Program-made: the position numbers and the translations under genes
Assembly: GCA_947500385.1 (NCBI GenBank)
Contig: CANMSA010000005.1
Coordinates: 186,001-250,000 of the forward strand
DNA from: an uncultured Flavobacteriaceae bacterium
Lineage (GTDB): Bacteria; Bacteroidota; Bacteroidia; Flavobacteriales; Flavobacteriaceae
DNA length: 64,000 bases
Reading direction: 5' to 3'
Shown: positions 1-8,242 of the stretch, one piece after another
Layout of the letters: the number at the start of each line of letters is the position of its first letter
Numbering within the stretch: position 1 is the stretch's first letter
The notes under the pieces: generated by a model
The model's database searches: none
Seen by the model: only the letters and a program-made list of their open reading frames with translations
What the model was told of the DNA's origin: nothing

Positions 1-1
1 A

Positions 2-1927
2 GGAAATGCGCCCGCCCCAAAATCAGCACCCAAGGAAGCGGGCGGCGGTCAATTTTCATTATTCGGGGGAGATCCCTCCGATGCGGCCGGGACCATCAAA
101 GATTACAACAGCCGAAAAACCATCGCAGATGTCGCCCATAGCTATCAGAGTGTTGCCCCAGGAATGGGAATGAAACTATTTATGCAAAACTTGATGAAAC
201 AAACCGCCGTTTGTTTTGATACCGAAACCACCGGTTTGAACCCTTTGACAGCCGAATTGGTCGGGATTGCCTTTTCGTGGGAAGCCACTAAAGGTTTTTA
301 CATTCCTTTTCCCGAGGATAAAAACGAAGCGCAGGAAATCATTGAACAATTACGCCCGTTCTTTGAATCGGAGGCCATCGAAAAAATTGGTCAGAACCTA
401 AAGTATGACATCAAAGTACTGCACAAATACGATGTGAAGGTAAAAGGAAAATTCTTTGACACTATGTTGGCGCATTACCTTATTAACCCCGACATGCGGC
501 ATAATATGGATGTACTTGCGGAAACCTACCTGAACTACACCCCGGTATCCATTACCGAATTGATCGGTAAAAAAGGTAAGAACCAATTGAGCATGCGCGA
601 TGTTTCGCTGGAAAAACAAACCGAGTATGCCGTCGAAGATGCGGATATCACCTTGCAACTCGCTTCCCATTTTAGACCGGAACTAAAGGAAGCCAGCACG
701 GAAGATCTATTCAATGACATTGAAATTCCCTTGCTGCATGTTTTGGCGGATATGGAATTGGAGGGAATCAATCTGGATCAAAAATTCTTGAACTCACTTT
801 CTGAAGACCTCAACAATGACATCGAATCCTTAGAAAAGAAAATCTACGAAGCTGCAGAGGTAGAGTTCAATATTGGATCGCCAAAGCAATTGGGGGAAAT
901 ACTGTTTGACAAAATGAAGTTGGTCGACAAGCCCAAAAAGACCAAAACAGGCCAATATTCCACGGCAGAAGATGTGCTTTCCTATTTGGCCAAAGACCAT
1001 GAGATCATTCAAAATGTCCTGGATTACCGCGGCCTCTCCAAATTGAAGAGCACCTATGTAGACGCCTTGCCCTTGCAGGTAGAAGAAAGCACCGGCAGGG
1101 TACATACCGATTATATGCAGACCGTCGCCGCAACCGGAAGATTGAGCAGCAACAATCCGAACTTACAGAACATCCCGATTCGTACAGAGCGGGGAAGGCA
1201 GGTTCGCAAGGCGTTTGTTCCCAAGAATGACGACTACACCTTACTTGCGGCGGATTATTCCCAAATAGAACTGCGTATCATTGCAGCCCTGAGCGAGGAG
1301 ACCACCATGATAGAAGCCTTTAAGAACGGAGAAGACATTCATGCCTCGACAGCGGCCAAGGTATTTGACGTTCCGTTAGAGGAGGTAACCCGAGAGCAAC
1401 GAAGCAATGCCAAAACGGTCAACTTCGGAATCATTTACGGGGTATCGGCCTTTGGATTAAGCAACCAAACCGACCTATCGCGGTCAGAGGCCAAAGAGCT
1501 GATCGAAACCTATTACGCTACCTACCCAAAATTACGGAACTATATGGGCGAACAGGTAGATTTTGCCAGAGACAACGGCTACGTGCAAACGGTATTGGGC
1601 CGTCGCAGGTATTTAAAGGCCATCAACGGCAGCAATGCCATTGTGCGGGGGGCAGCAGAACGCAATGCCGTTAACGCCCCTATTCAAGGAAGTGCGGCCG
1701 ACATTATTAAGCTGGCCATGATCAATATTCATAAAAAACTGGCAAGTGGTAACTTTAAAAGCAAGATGTTGTTACAGGTACATGATGAATTGGTATTCGA
1801 TGCGTACAAGCCCGAATTGGAAGCGTTGAAGGCTATGGTAAAGTCCGAAATGGAAAATGCCTATAGCATGGCAGTACCGCTCGATGTTGAAATGGGCGTA
1901 GGCAATGATTGGTTGGAGGCGCATTAA
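2..1927 (+). CDS. polA: DNA polymerase I (5'-truncated by window edge)
   Basis: DNA polymerase I, used in Okazaki fragment processing and repair. The reading frame is open from base 2, so the N-terminal 5'-3' exonuclease domain lies outside the window. The 3'-5' exonuclease domain begins with an intact D-x-E motif (FDTETTG), so proofreading is probably active. Polymerase motif A (DYSQIELR), motif B (RSNAKTVNFGIIYG) and motif C (QVHDELVFD) follow in order. An internal ATG at 164 is not the real start, because the upstream frame encodes a typical interdomain linker. The gene converges on the lipoprotein gene that ends at 1970. Confidence 0.97.
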   Translation, partial: GNAPAPKSAPKEAGGGQFSLFGGDPSDAAGTIKDYNSRKTIADVAHSYQSVAPGMGMKLFMQNLMKQTAVCFDTETTGLNPLTAELVGIAFSWEATKGFYIPFPEDKNEAQEIIEQLRPFFESEAIEKIGQNLKYDIKVLHKYDVKVKGKFFDTMLAHYLINPDMRHNMDVLAETYLNYTPVSITELIGKKGKNQLSMRDVSLEKQTEYAVEDADITLQLASHFRPELKEASTEDLFNDIEIPLLHVLADMELEGINLDQKFLNSLSEDLNNDIESLEKKIYEAAEVEFNIGSPKQLGEILFDKMKLVDKPKKTKTGQYSTAEDVLSYLAKDHEIIQNVLDYRGLSKLKSTYVDALPLQVEESTGRVHTDYMQTVAATGRLSSNNPNLQNIPIRTERGRQVRKAFVPKNDDYTLLAADYSQIELRIIAALSEETTMIEAFKNGEDIHASTAAKVFDVPLEEVTREQRSNAKTVNFGIIYGVSAFGLSNQTDLSRSEAKELIETYYATYPKLRNYMGEQVDFARDNGYVQTVLGRRRYLKAINGSNAIVRGAAERNAVNAPIQGSAADIIKLAMINIHKKLASGNFKSKMLLQVHDELVFDAYKPELEALKAMVKSEMENAYSMAVPLDVEMGVGNDWLEAH

Positions 1928-1969
1928 TACGCTAGGTATCTATTATAAAACCGGGGTACTTCCTCTAAA

Positions 1970-2965
1970 TTACTTTTGAGTTACATATTCAAAAGTTAAT
2001 TTCTCTATGGAAGTCCTGGTCACGATCTTTTCTTCAATGACGGTGGTTCCACCCATCAAAAAGTATTCGTTACCATAGGCGAATGGCAAGGCACCGTAAC
2101 GTGCTTCAGAAAAAGGGGATGGTAGTTGGCCAAATTCATTTTTCTCGATATCATAATAGTACAGCGCATCACTAATATTAGAACTCAAATAATTACCATC
2201 TAAATCTACCGTAGCGGATCCAGCCAATCCAAAAACCAGCTTATCCTCGAACAAAAATGCGCTACAATTGCTTAGTGGAAACGCATTGTATTTATTAATT
2301 AATTCCATAGTCTTGAAGTTCTCGCCATATTTGTAAACAGCGAAACCATCAGTATACAAAACAGTAAAATAGTCGTTTCCAACTTTAAAAACTGGTTGGG
2401 TAATTTCTCCGCGATTGCCGGACATTTCAAATGTACCCTGTTCGCTTACCGAATTCGTGGCAAAATCATACGTGTATATTTTATCGTTTCCATTTGCATT
2501 CGAAACAAAATGAAGCAGATTGTCCACATAAAACCCTTTGGGATTAAAAAAAGTATCCGGAGAGAAAACCGGAATCTCATTCCACATGTTTAAATCAAAA
2601 TCGAATTCCCATAAACCCCTTGAACTAAAAAGGCACCATTTGCCTTCACGAATAAAACTAATACTGGACAGGAACGGGGCAAAATTGGTTACTTCTACTT
2701 GAAGATCGGAAATGGTTTCCCATTGCTTCGTTATCAAATCAAAACTATAGGTATTCGTATCGTCTACCACATAGAGTATATCCTCATGTACAATATATTG
2801 CCAAGCTTTCGAAAAGGGTGTGGTTCCCAGTGTTTCCGTAGCGACCAAATCCAAGACTATTTCCGGCTCTTCCTCTGAAATAGGGTTAGTATCCACGGTT
2901 TCGGAATCATTTTTGGAACAACCAAAGCAAAAAATGAGTATCGCAACTAAGAAGACTTTTTTCAT
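1970..2965 (-). CDS. kelch-like beta-propeller lipoprotein
   Basis: A 331-residue protein with a lipoprotein signal peptide; the lipobox ends at Cys16 (CFGC). The mature part shows recurring aromatic/acidic blades such as YSFDLITKQW, WEFDFDLNMW, YTYDFATNS and YYYDIEKNEF, a pattern typical of kelch-type beta-propellers. It is probably membrane-anchored and either periplasmic or surface-exposed. No catalytic residues are recognisable and the ligand is unknown. The gene stands alone, convergent with polA and divergent from the small T9SS gene at 3241. The family call rests on the blade pattern only. Confidence 0.8.
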   Translation of the reverse strand: MKKVFLVAILIFCFGCSKNDSETVDTNPISEEEPEIVLDLVATETLGTTPFSKAWQYIVHEDILYVVDDTNTYSFDLITKQWETISDLQVEVTNFAPFLSSISFIREGKWCLFSSRGLWEFDFDLNMWNEIPVFSPDTFFNPKGFYVDNLLHFVSNANGNDKIYTYDFATNSVSEQGTFEMSGNRGEITQPVFKVGNDYFTVLYTDGFAVYKYGENFKTMELINKYNAFPLSNCSAFLFEDKLVFGLAGSATVDLDGNYLSSNISDALYYYDIEKNEFGQLPSPFSEARYGALPFAYGNEYFLMGGTTVIEEKIVTRTSIEKLTFEYVTQK

Positions 2966-3240
2966 GGAGGTGGTTATTTTAAGGATTCTAAACCTTCAAA
3001 TTGGTAAAACGATAGAACGGAAAGCAATTCGTTTTATTTTATATTTCGCTCTAGCGGCAGACTTTCGAAATTATTTAAGCCAAAAGTATGCAACCCTTTT
3101 TCTTCTTATACATAACAAAGAACAATGTAAACCGTAATCCAGAAGCTTGCTGACATACAAAAAAGGTCAGTTTCACAACAATATTTTGATGTTGCCACGG
3201 TTCTAAGGTAGTTTAGCATAGTATTTGTAAATGCATCATC

Positions 3241-3579
3241 ATGAAAAAAACAATCGTACTCATCACACTCTTGTTTTCCTTTGTCGGTAGCGCCCAATCA
3301 ACCGCTGATCAGCCGACACTACAGGAAACTCGAATTTCAAAAAAAATAAAAGTATTTCCCAACCCCGCGACCAGCGTTGTGAATATCCTGGGGCTGCAAA
3401 ACAGCGCCAAAGCAACCATCGTGATTTCCGATGTGAACGGGAATGTGGTTTTAAAACACCAATGGGCCATTCGTCGAAAGGCGCTGAACATTCCTATAAC
3501 GGAGCTGAACCCTGGAATTTATATGGTGTCCATCCGTTCTGAAGAACAACAAGTATTTACCAAGTTCTACAAACAATAA
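3241..3579 (+). CDS. small secreted protein with T9SS type A sorting domain
   Basis: A 112-residue protein made of a signal peptide (MKKTIVLITLL to about residue 19, cleaved after SAQ) and a C-terminal type A T9SS sorting domain of about 75 residues. The domain opens with the hallmark VFPNPA motif and has the NGNVV and LNPGIYMVSI strands. Only some 15 residues lie between the signal peptide and the sorting domain, so there is almost no cargo. Type A domains direct export through the T9SS and attachment at the cell surface. A hairpin terminator follows directly after the stop. Confidence 0.85.
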   Translation: MKKTIVLITLLFSFVGSAQSTADQPTLQETRISKKIKVFPNPATSVVNILGLQNSAKATIVISDVNGNVVLKHQWAIRRKALNIPITELNPGIYMVSIRSEEQQVFTKFYKQ

Positions 3580-3614
3580 AAAAAGCCCCTTCAGAAAACC
3601 AAAGGAGCTTTTTT
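3578..3614. terminator. bidirectional intrinsic terminator
   Basis: An A-rich/T-rich hairpin (AAAAAGCcCCTT, loop, AAGGaGCTTTTTT) sits between the convergent genes ending at 3579 (+) and 3641 (-). T tracts occur on both sides, so it can end transcription in either direction. Confidence 0.75.
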
Positions 3615-3640
3615 GCAGCGACCTGTGCCGCTATTTACAT

Positions 3641-4153
3641 TTATCTCTTCTTAAAGATCAACTCTGCGTCGGTGGCGTTGAAATTTGGAATGTCCAAAGC
3701 ACTCGCATCAATGGCCATGGTATCGCCATCTATATCAACAGTGGTGGTAATGGTCATACCATCCTCATCTACAATAGATAGGGTATTCCCTTCAATGGTA
3801 TACACGCTCATATCGGTATCCTTTTGTGTCGGACACGGAATATCGAGCCCAGTACCCTCCGAATTCACGCCTATTTCCAAATAGTTTACGGAGTTCTCAG
3901 CAATCACTGCAAGACTCTCTTCAAACGTGAAGGTGATAATAAAACAGTCTTTGGCCGTTAAAAAATTAAGGGCGTCCCGACCATTTTTGGCATCATCGGA
4001 AGCCGTGTCATTGTCGATACGCAGTTCGGTAGCATCCCAAGTCCCAACAATTGAATTCTGAGGATTGGAATCGTTATCGGAACTGTCATCATCGTTAGAA
4101 CATGCGAATAGTAGGCTTGTTGCAACAAAAAGCAGCAATACGTTCTTTTTCAT
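3641..4153 (-). CDS. lipocalin-like lipoprotein
   Basis: A 170-residue lipoprotein. The start at 4153 (MKKNVLLL) is preferred over the ATG three codons upstream because it gives a standard lipoprotein signal peptide ending LLFAC. A Ser/Asp-rich spacer (SNDDDSSDND) follows the lipidated Cys. The mature domain opens with SIVGTWDATEL and continues as alternating beta strands ending in DAELIFKKR, the usual form of Bacteroidota lipocalin-like proteins of unknown ligand. It is a single gene and shares a terminator region with the T9SS gene at 3241. Confidence 0.82.
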   Translation of the reverse strand: MKKNVLLLFVATSLLFACSNDDDSSDNDSNPQNSIVGTWDATELRIDNDTASDDAKNGRDALNFLTAKDCFIITFTFEESLAVIAENSVNYLEIGVNSEGTGLDIPCPTQKDTDMSVYTIEGNTLSIVDEDGMTITTTVDIDGDTMAIDASALDIPNFNATDAELIFKKR

Positions 4154-4222
4154 GGTACCCATCGTTTTAAGGTTTCCCTTAGAACGCGAAAATTGGGTAA
4201 ATATTTCAAGTAATGCTACTTT

Positions 4223-4262
4223 CAGGCCTAATTGTCGCCTACTAAAACTCAGGCGTGGCCTG
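4223..4262 (-). terminator. long imperfect hairpin at the DUF5916 gene 3' end
   Basis: Two nested inverted repeats, CAGGCC/GGCCTG (4223-4228 and 4257-4262) outside and CGCCT/AGGCG (4236-4240 and 4251-4255) inside, lie directly downstream of the stop codon at 4265 on the minus strand. There is no T tract, so this may be a 3'-end stabilising or Rho-assisted structure rather than a classical terminator. Confidence 0.5.
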
Positions 4263-4264
4263 TT

Positions 4265-6898
4265 TTAAAGAATAAAACGATAGGTTGCCTTTATTAAAAA
4301 AGTATTGTCCAATTTCTGATCTAGTATTTGTCCGTCGAGATTGGCACCCAACGACTCCCGAGCATCGCCAAGGCCACTTACCCCTTGCGACCATACCAAA
4401 AAAACCTCGGAGCCCGGAATATACTCCCAACGCAGCACCAGGTTCGAACGAAATTGTACAAAGGCAAAATCGGGATCATCGATTTCATAGTCGGTCGTAC
4501 CATCCGTATTTTCATCAATAAGATAGCTCCCTGAATCCGGCTCTTTGTCTATTTGATTCGGATTGTACCAGGCCACCCGTTGATCCAGTGCTTCGGCGGC
4601 CGCATTGTTTACGTAGTTAAAATCGGTATACGTACCCCGGGAAATAAAAGGCTCCCCGTAATATTGAATAGAAAGATTGGGGTTTAGGCTATAATTAAAA
4701 CGAATCGCCGTGCTAAACGTACGTTGATCAATATTTGCAGTAATATATCGGGGCGTTTCCCCAAAAGAAGTCTCCGTTACGTACTGGGTCTTGTTCGGGT
4801 TTTCCTCATATTCAGAAGAAACGGACAGGCTAAAAGCATCAAAAGGTTGGTAGTTAAAGCGTAGCACATAGCGCACTAACGAAAAATTGTCTTGCTTCGC
4901 CCGGCTATTCACATAGCCCATGGTAAAATTAAATTTCTTTCGACGGTCCGAACCAAAGAATAAATAGACAAAATTTTCCTCCGCCCAGCGCCATCTCGGC
5001 CCTCCGCGCAACACCGTATTGGAAAAAATACGGGGTTTATGCGCCGCCCCGAGTTCTGTAAACCAATTGTTCTTATAGTTGATAAAGCCCTCTGTCTGAT
5101 ACTGGATTCGGTTGTAGTTTCCGTCAAAATCGTATGCCGTAAATTGTTGTAATTGAATATTCGCCCTGCGGTATAGTTTGGTGGGGTTTAAAAACAATCG
5201 ATTTAACTCGGCATACTGTCGAATATCATCTGCCTGTCTTAGGAAACCGATATCATTGAGTTCCAATTCGGGAGATTTCCAATTCACCCCCCCATTGTAG
5301 CGCCAGTTGCCGCCCCCGGCCTTGCCCGCTTCCAACCTTCCACCGGTGCCCGTAAGAGCGGTCCTATTTTCATCTACTTCGACATGCCCCGCATCGACCC
5401 GTTGAAACAAATGTGTCAAACTTCTCTGGGTATTCGTAATCGCCTCCTTACTTCCCATAACATGACTCGCAACCAAATTGCCTTCAAGATAATAGTTACG
5501 CTCTTTCCAATTATGCTTAAAATCGATTCCGCCGGAATAGGCCGATTTTCTTAAAAAATCGAGATTCGATTCCAATCTCCGATTCGTAGCGGTGAAGATT
5601 CCGCCTACGTACGAGTTACGGTCGTTAAAATCTTTCTGGACCCTTCCTACCAAATAGTTGGTAAGGGGCTCCACCAATTCTTCCCTACGGCTTCCGTCTG
5701 AATCTATTTCCGCGTACATGTTGCCGGTAACGCTCTCCAAAAGCCCCAGCGACCAGCCATTTTTGGTTTTACCAGAAAACTTGGCGGCCCCTAATATGGT
5801 CGTATTGGTAGGTTCATCTACGAACTCGCCGTCTGCCGTATCTGCACTGCCCTGTGGACTTCTACCGATACGTCGACTGTAAAAAAGATTGTCATTGCCG
5901 CCTGCGAACTCGTAGTCAAAAATATTTTTGTTTTCGATAAAAAAGGGCCGGCGTTCTTCGAAGAATATCTGAAAACCATCAAGGGCAATGGCCCCTGGAT
6001 CTGCATCTACCTGTCCAAAATCGGGATTCACCGTAAGGTCGAGCGTCAGATCATTCGTAATACCGATTTTCGCATCGAGGCCTCCGTTAAAACCAACATC
6101 CCTGCCGTCTCGAAAGGGATTTCCGGCTACTTTTTCATAGGTATCCAACTGGCTGACCACGAACGGTTGTATTTCGAGTTGTTTTTGCGGTTGTATATCT
6201 ATAAGGCCCCGTAACATCCCAAATTCACTCACCCAACCCGGGGTGTCTTGCGGTACCGGTTGCCAAAGGGAACGTTCTTCCTGCCGAAACAAACGCCGGT
6301 TCAATTGAAGTCCCCAGGTTTGTTCTTTTTGTTTTCCAAATTTCAATTGACTAAAGGGAATCTTCATTTCGGCAGTCCATCCCTTTTCGTCAATGTTGGT
6401 AGCGGTATACCAAATAGGATTCCAACTTGCGTCCCAGTTATCGCCATTCTGAGAGACAAACTCATCTCCTTTTACGCCCGCAGCCGAAACATTAAAAGAA
6501 AATGCGGTACGTTTATCATTATAACTATCGATATTTATTTCGATCCAATCCCCGGAAAAGTTATCCCGCCGCGCCAGGCGCTTCTCAATTTTACCCGGTA
6601 CGGAATCATGGCATCGCACTCCTACATAAAGGTACTTTTGATCGTACGCTATCTTAAAAAAGGTCGATTGACTTGGAGGGGTGCCATTGGCCGGATCGAA
6701 TTCCGTAAAATCCCCTGCCCATTCAACAACATCCCACGCGGCATCGTTCAAAACCCCATCGATCGTAATTGATTGGGCTGTTGGTAAAGGCATGGTCACA
6801 TAGGTTCTTTTGGGAACAATTTGGGTCGTATCTTGCGCATATGAAAAAAGCGTGAGCACAAAAAAACAACCCACTAGTGGTAGAGATCGCAGCTGCAT
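4265..6898 (-). CDS. DUF5916 outer-membrane protein with CBM9-like N-terminus
   Basis: About 877 residues. The start at 6898 (MQLRSLPL) is chosen because it opens a signal peptide ending SYAQ; an upstream ATG at 6952 would add 18 uncharged residues ahead of it. Residues of about 40-220 form the beta-sandwich typical of the DUF5916/CBM9-like family (ITIDGVLNDAAW, YVGVRCHD, MKIPFSQLKF). The remainder is rich in alternating aromatic strands and ends LIKATYRFIL, consistent with a C-terminal outer-membrane beta-barrel. Family members are often annotated as carbohydrate-binding or outer-membrane hydrolase-like, but no biochemical role is established. It is transcribed alone. Confidence 0.85.
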   Translation of the reverse strand: MQLRSLPLVGCFFVLTLFSYAQDTTQIVPKRTYVTMPLPTAQSITIDGVLNDAAWDVVEWAGDFTEFDPANGTPPSQSTFFKIAYDQKYLYVGVRCHDSVPGKIEKRLARRDNFSGDWIEINIDSYNDKRTAFSFNVSAAGVKGDEFVSQNGDNWDASWNPIWYTATNIDEKGWTAEMKIPFSQLKFGKQKEQTWGLQLNRRLFRQEERSLWQPVPQDTPGWVSEFGMLRGLIDIQPQKQLEIQPFVVSQLDTYEKVAGNPFRDGRDVGFNGGLDAKIGITNDLTLDLTVNPDFGQVDADPGAIALDGFQIFFEERRPFFIENKNIFDYEFAGGNDNLFYSRRIGRSPQGSADTADGEFVDEPTNTTILGAAKFSGKTKNGWSLGLLESVTGNMYAEIDSDGSRREELVEPLTNYLVGRVQKDFNDRNSYVGGIFTATNRRLESNLDFLRKSAYSGGIDFKHNWKERNYYLEGNLVASHVMGSKEAITNTQRSLTHLFQRVDAGHVEVDENRTALTGTGGRLEAGKAGGGNWRYNGGVNWKSPELELNDIGFLRQADDIRQYAELNRLFLNPTKLYRRANIQLQQFTAYDFDGNYNRIQYQTEGFINYKNNWFTELGAAHKPRIFSNTVLRGGPRWRWAEENFVYLFFGSDRRKKFNFTMGYVNSRAKQDNFSLVRYVLRFNYQPFDAFSLSVSSEYEENPNKTQYVTETSFGETPRYITANIDQRTFSTAIRFNYSLNPNLSIQYYGEPFISRGTYTDFNYVNNAAAEALDQRVAWYNPNQIDKEPDSGSYLIDENTDGTTDYEIDDPDFAFVQFRSNLVLRWEYIPGSEVFLVWSQGVSGLGDARESLGANLDGQILDQKLDNTFLIKATYRFIL

Positions 6899-7069
6899 TT
6901 GATTGATGGTTTGGTCTAAAGATGTGAAATTAAAACCCCCGTTACAGTTCAAACCAATTTTAATACATTTTTAACAATGCAGCCCCTGAAAAAGAGTCCC
7001 ATTGGTCTAAAAGCGGAAATCGGGACATCGGCCTTGATAAAAAACTCAAAAAATATTCAGAAATAAGCA

Positions 7070-7100
7070 TTTGTATTTCAACTTAATAGTTGTACATTTG
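7070..7100 (+). promoter_or_regulatory. Bacteroidota-type promoter of rplM-rpsI
   Basis: TTTG at 7070-7073 and TACATTTG at 7093-7100 are separated by exactly 19 bases. This matches the Bacteroidota primary sigma consensus TTTG-N19-TAnnTTTG. Transcription should start a few bases downstream, near 7105. Confidence 0.8.
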
Positions 7101-7102
7101 CA

Positions 7103-7116
7103 CCCCTCTTATGGGG
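7103..7116 (+). promoter_or_regulatory. small CCCC/GGGG hairpin at the rplM transcript 5' end
   Basis: CCCC (7103-7106) can pair with GGGG (7113-7116) across a six-base loop, right at the predicted 5' end of the rplM mRNA and about 30 bases ahead of the GTG start. It could be part of an L13 autoregulatory leader, but it is too small to assign with confidence. Confidence 0.3.
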
Positions 7117-7147
7117 ATTGGAATGTTTAATCATTAAATTAAAAGTA

Positions 7148-7603
7148 GTGGATACATTAAGCTACAAGACACTATCGGCCAACCGCAAGACTGTTGAAAA
7201 ACAATGGTTATTGGTAGATGCTGAAGGAGAAACACTTGGACGACTTGGTTCAAAAGTTGCCAAATTGTTGAGAGGCAAGCACAAACCAGATTTCACGCCA
7301 CACGTTGATTGCGGTGATAACGTTATTGTTATCAATGCCGAAAAGATACACTTGAGCGGGAACAAATGGGACGACAAAACGTACCTGCGTTATACCGGGT
7401 TCCCGGGAGGGCAACGTTCAGCTACCGCAAAAGAGGTTTTGGCAAAAAAACCAGCAGCTGTCGTAGAGCGTGCCATTAAAGGAATGTTACCCAAGAATAA
7501 ATTAGGTGCCGAGCTTTTCAGGAATCTAAAGGTATATGTAGGTGCCGAGCACAATCAAGAAGCACAAAAGCCGACCGTATTCAATTTAAAAGACTTTAAA
7601 TAA
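7148..7603 (+). CDS. rplM: 50S ribosomal protein L13
   Basis: L13 of the large ribosomal subunit. I choose the GTG at 7148, giving 151 residues beginning [14 protein letters not shown], because that is the usual length and N-terminus in Flavobacteria. An ATG at 7118 would add ten residues that look like untranslated leader. Family motifs are present: [26 protein letters not shown] and LRYTGFPGG. The stop codon overlaps the rpsI start by one base (TAATG), so the two are translationally coupled, as in the conserved rplM-rpsI operon. A consensus promoter lies about 50 bases upstream. Confidence 0.95.
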   Translation: MDTLSYKTLSANRKTVEKQWLLVDAEGETLGRLGSKVAKLLRGKHKPDFTPHVDCGDNVIVINAEKIHLSGNKWDDKTYLRYTGFPGGQRSATAKEVLAKKPAAVVERAIKGMLPKNKLGAELFRNLKVYVGAEHNQEAQKPTVFNLKDFK

Positions 7604-7989
7604 TGGAAGTAATTCACAAAATCGGTAGAAGAAAAACCGCTGTAGCTAGAGTATATGTTTCCGAAGGAAAAGGTGCTATTACAATCAACAATAGAGATCT
7701 TAACGATTATTTCCCAACCGCGACACTTCAGTACAAAGTGAAGCAACCGTTTGCATTGACCGACAACGAGGATAACTTTGATGTACGGGTAAATGTATAT
7801 GGTGGTGGTATCACAGGACAGGCAGAGGCCGTTCGTTTGGCCTTATCCAGGGCAATGTGTGAACTAGACGAAGAAAACCGTGCCGCTTTAAAGCCGGAAG
7901 GTTTGCTTACACGCGACCCACGAATGGTAGAACGAAAGAAATTCGGTCAGAAAAAGGCCCGTAAGAAATTCCAGTTCTCTAAACGTTAA
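7603..7989 (+). CDS. rpsI: 30S ribosomal protein S9
   Basis: S9 of the small ribosomal subunit, 128 residues, full length. It begins [19 protein letters not shown] and ends with the basic tail KKARKKFQFSKR, whose terminal Arg reaches the ribosomal P site in the known structure. The GGGITGQAEAVRLALSRAM core is intact. It starts within the last base of rplM and is followed by a strong hairpin terminator. Confidence 0.97.
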   Translation: MEVIHKIGRRKTAVARVYVSEGKGAITINNRDLNDYFPTATLQYKVKQPFALTDNEDNFDVRVNVYGGGITGQAEAVRLALSRAMCELDEENRAALKPEGLLTRDPRMVERKKFGQKKARKKFQFSKR

Positions 7990-8002
7990 TACAGTATTTT
8001 CA

Positions 8003-8030
8003 GGTGCTTCTTTGGAAGCACCTTATTTTA
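8003..8030 (+). terminator. intrinsic terminator of rplM-rpsI
   Basis: GGTGCTTC (8003-8010) and GAAGCACC (8015-8022) form a perfect 8-bp stem with a 4-base loop, followed by a T-rich run. Confidence 0.8.
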
Positions 8031-8086
8031 TATTCATTAATTAGTTCATTGAAAGTTTTTGCCCGCGCGCAAAGACACTTAAAAAT

Positions 8087-8142
8087 CCCGAACACTTCTC
8101 CAAAAGTGAACACCGTTCAGGGCACTCCTGAAAAGGGTCGGG
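8087..8142 (+). promoter_or_regulatory. structured leader RNA candidate upstream of rpsB
   Basis: CCCGA (8087-8091) can pair with TCGGG (8138-8142), enclosing two hairpins: CACTT/AAGTG (8093-8097 and 8104-8108) and TTCAGG/CCTGAA (8116-8121 and 8127-8132). The result is a three-way junction about 100 bases before the rpsB start. Leaders of ribosomal protein genes often bind their own product, and that role is inferred here. No clear TTTG/TAnnTTTG promoter was found in 8031-8242. Confidence 0.45.
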
Positions 8143-8242
8143 TACATTAGTTTAGCATCTAAATGGTGAAGGCTCCGAAACAATATACGTTTTGGTACCA
8201 CTTGACCATTGCTAATTCAAAAGAACGTAAACTAAATTCAAA

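Noticed and set aside
7118-7147. ATG start for rplM ten codons upstream
   Set aside because: The extra residues do not resemble any L13; GTG at 7148 gives the standard 151-residue protein.
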